Shown here: positions 63,826 through 64,000 of the stretch, one piece after another
Layout of the letters: every line of letters begins with the position of its first letter
Numbering within the stretch: the first letter of the stretch is position 1
NCBI RefSeq assembly: GCF_044628455.1
Contig: NZ_JBIYZW010000002.1
Location: 868,001-932,000 of the forward strand
From: Solirubrum sp044628455
Lineage (GTDB): Bacteria > Bacteroidota > Bacteroidia > Cytophagales > Hymenobacteraceae
Reading direction: 5' to 3'
DNA length: 64,000 nt
Program-made: the position numbers and the translations under genes
The notes under the pieces: model-generated
The model's input: the letters and a program-made list of their open reading frames with translations, nothing else
Told to the model about the DNA's origin: nothing
Databases searched by the model: none

Positions 63826-64000
63826 CTACGAGCGGGCGTAGGGGAACATCTTGGAGCACTTGCGCATAATGGCGTTGATGATGGTGCTCGTATCGGAGCC
63901 CAGGCCGCGCGAAAGGCTCTTGTCGTACTTCCACAGCAGCTCGCCGGTGGCCCCGTCGTTGATGCTGATGCTGGTGCGGCCCGAGTTGGTGGGGCCCGAC
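63826..64000 (-). CDS. C-terminal end of an unidentified protein
   Basis: Only the last 57 or so residues are inside the window (GPTNSGRTSISINDGATGEL through SKMFPYARS, stop TAG). Not present as a track-length frame because the start is beyond the edge. The pattern 'DGATGELLWKYDKSLSRG ... IINAIMRKCSKMFPY' looks like the end of a small exported Bacteroidota protein, but no family name is offered. Confidence 0.65.
   Translation of the reverse strand, partial: SGPTNSGRTSISINDGATGELLWKYDKSLSRGLGSDTSTIINAIMRKCSKMFPYARS

Overview
The window is a stretch of chromosome from a GC-rich Bacteroidota bacterium, most likely Hymenobacter or a close relative. Four genes end in type IX secretion (Por) C-terminal tails. 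A BamA-family protein carries a lipobox (TamL type). Lycopene cyclase, a DUF2795 protein and an NrfD-type ActC protein are present. Several promoters fit the Bacteroidota TTG-N19/21-TAnnTTTG pattern. No rRNA, tRNA, transposase, integrase or CRISPR array was seen.

Layout. 1-6057: 3' part of tamB, then tamL. 6120-11908: mostly minus-strand envelope and metabolic genes (serine hydrolase, cell-wall amidase, lipoprotein, TonB-domain protein, TPR protein, metF). 11960-15899: metH, led by a SAM-I riboswitch with a readable translational switch; metH-metF looks like one SAM-controlled operon. 16011-22351: PA14-OmpA protein, lipoproteins, HMCES/YedK protein, enoyl-CoA hydratase, ispD, queA. 22594-32805: ABC permease, LOG-family protein, crtY, ABC ATPase, DUF2795, DUF349, ettA, a small membrane protein and an orphan actC. 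33119-36458: a small accessory islet with an AT-rich PLD-like gene, an HNH nuclease whose N-terminal domain resembles a phosphorothioate-sulfur-binding domain, an XRE-type regulator behind a duplicated 42-bp palindromic operator, and a coiled-coil protein. 36835-48878: antiporter, Kelch T9SS cargo, a two-gene operon of unknown role, a histidine kinase with two STAS-like genes, and a lipoprotein. 49335-62148: three more T9SS cargo genes plus an M61 peptidase, with a 20-unit 21-bp repeat array between convergent genes. 62255-64000: two tail-collar paralogs and the end of an unidentified gene.

The most unusual signals are non-coding: (1) the 21-bp periodic array at 54990-55410; (2) a recurring CACAT-N4-ATGTG palindrome set a near-constant distance before a -7 box in front of four genes for exported proteins; (3) the tandem 42-bp palindromes before the XRE gene; (4) three intergenic elements built from inverted heptamer arrays of one pattern, NNTRTCA; (5) the metH riboswitch expression platform; (6) a stray copy of the ettA 3' end. 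Products and sites are inferred from motifs and family knowledge only; no database search was run.
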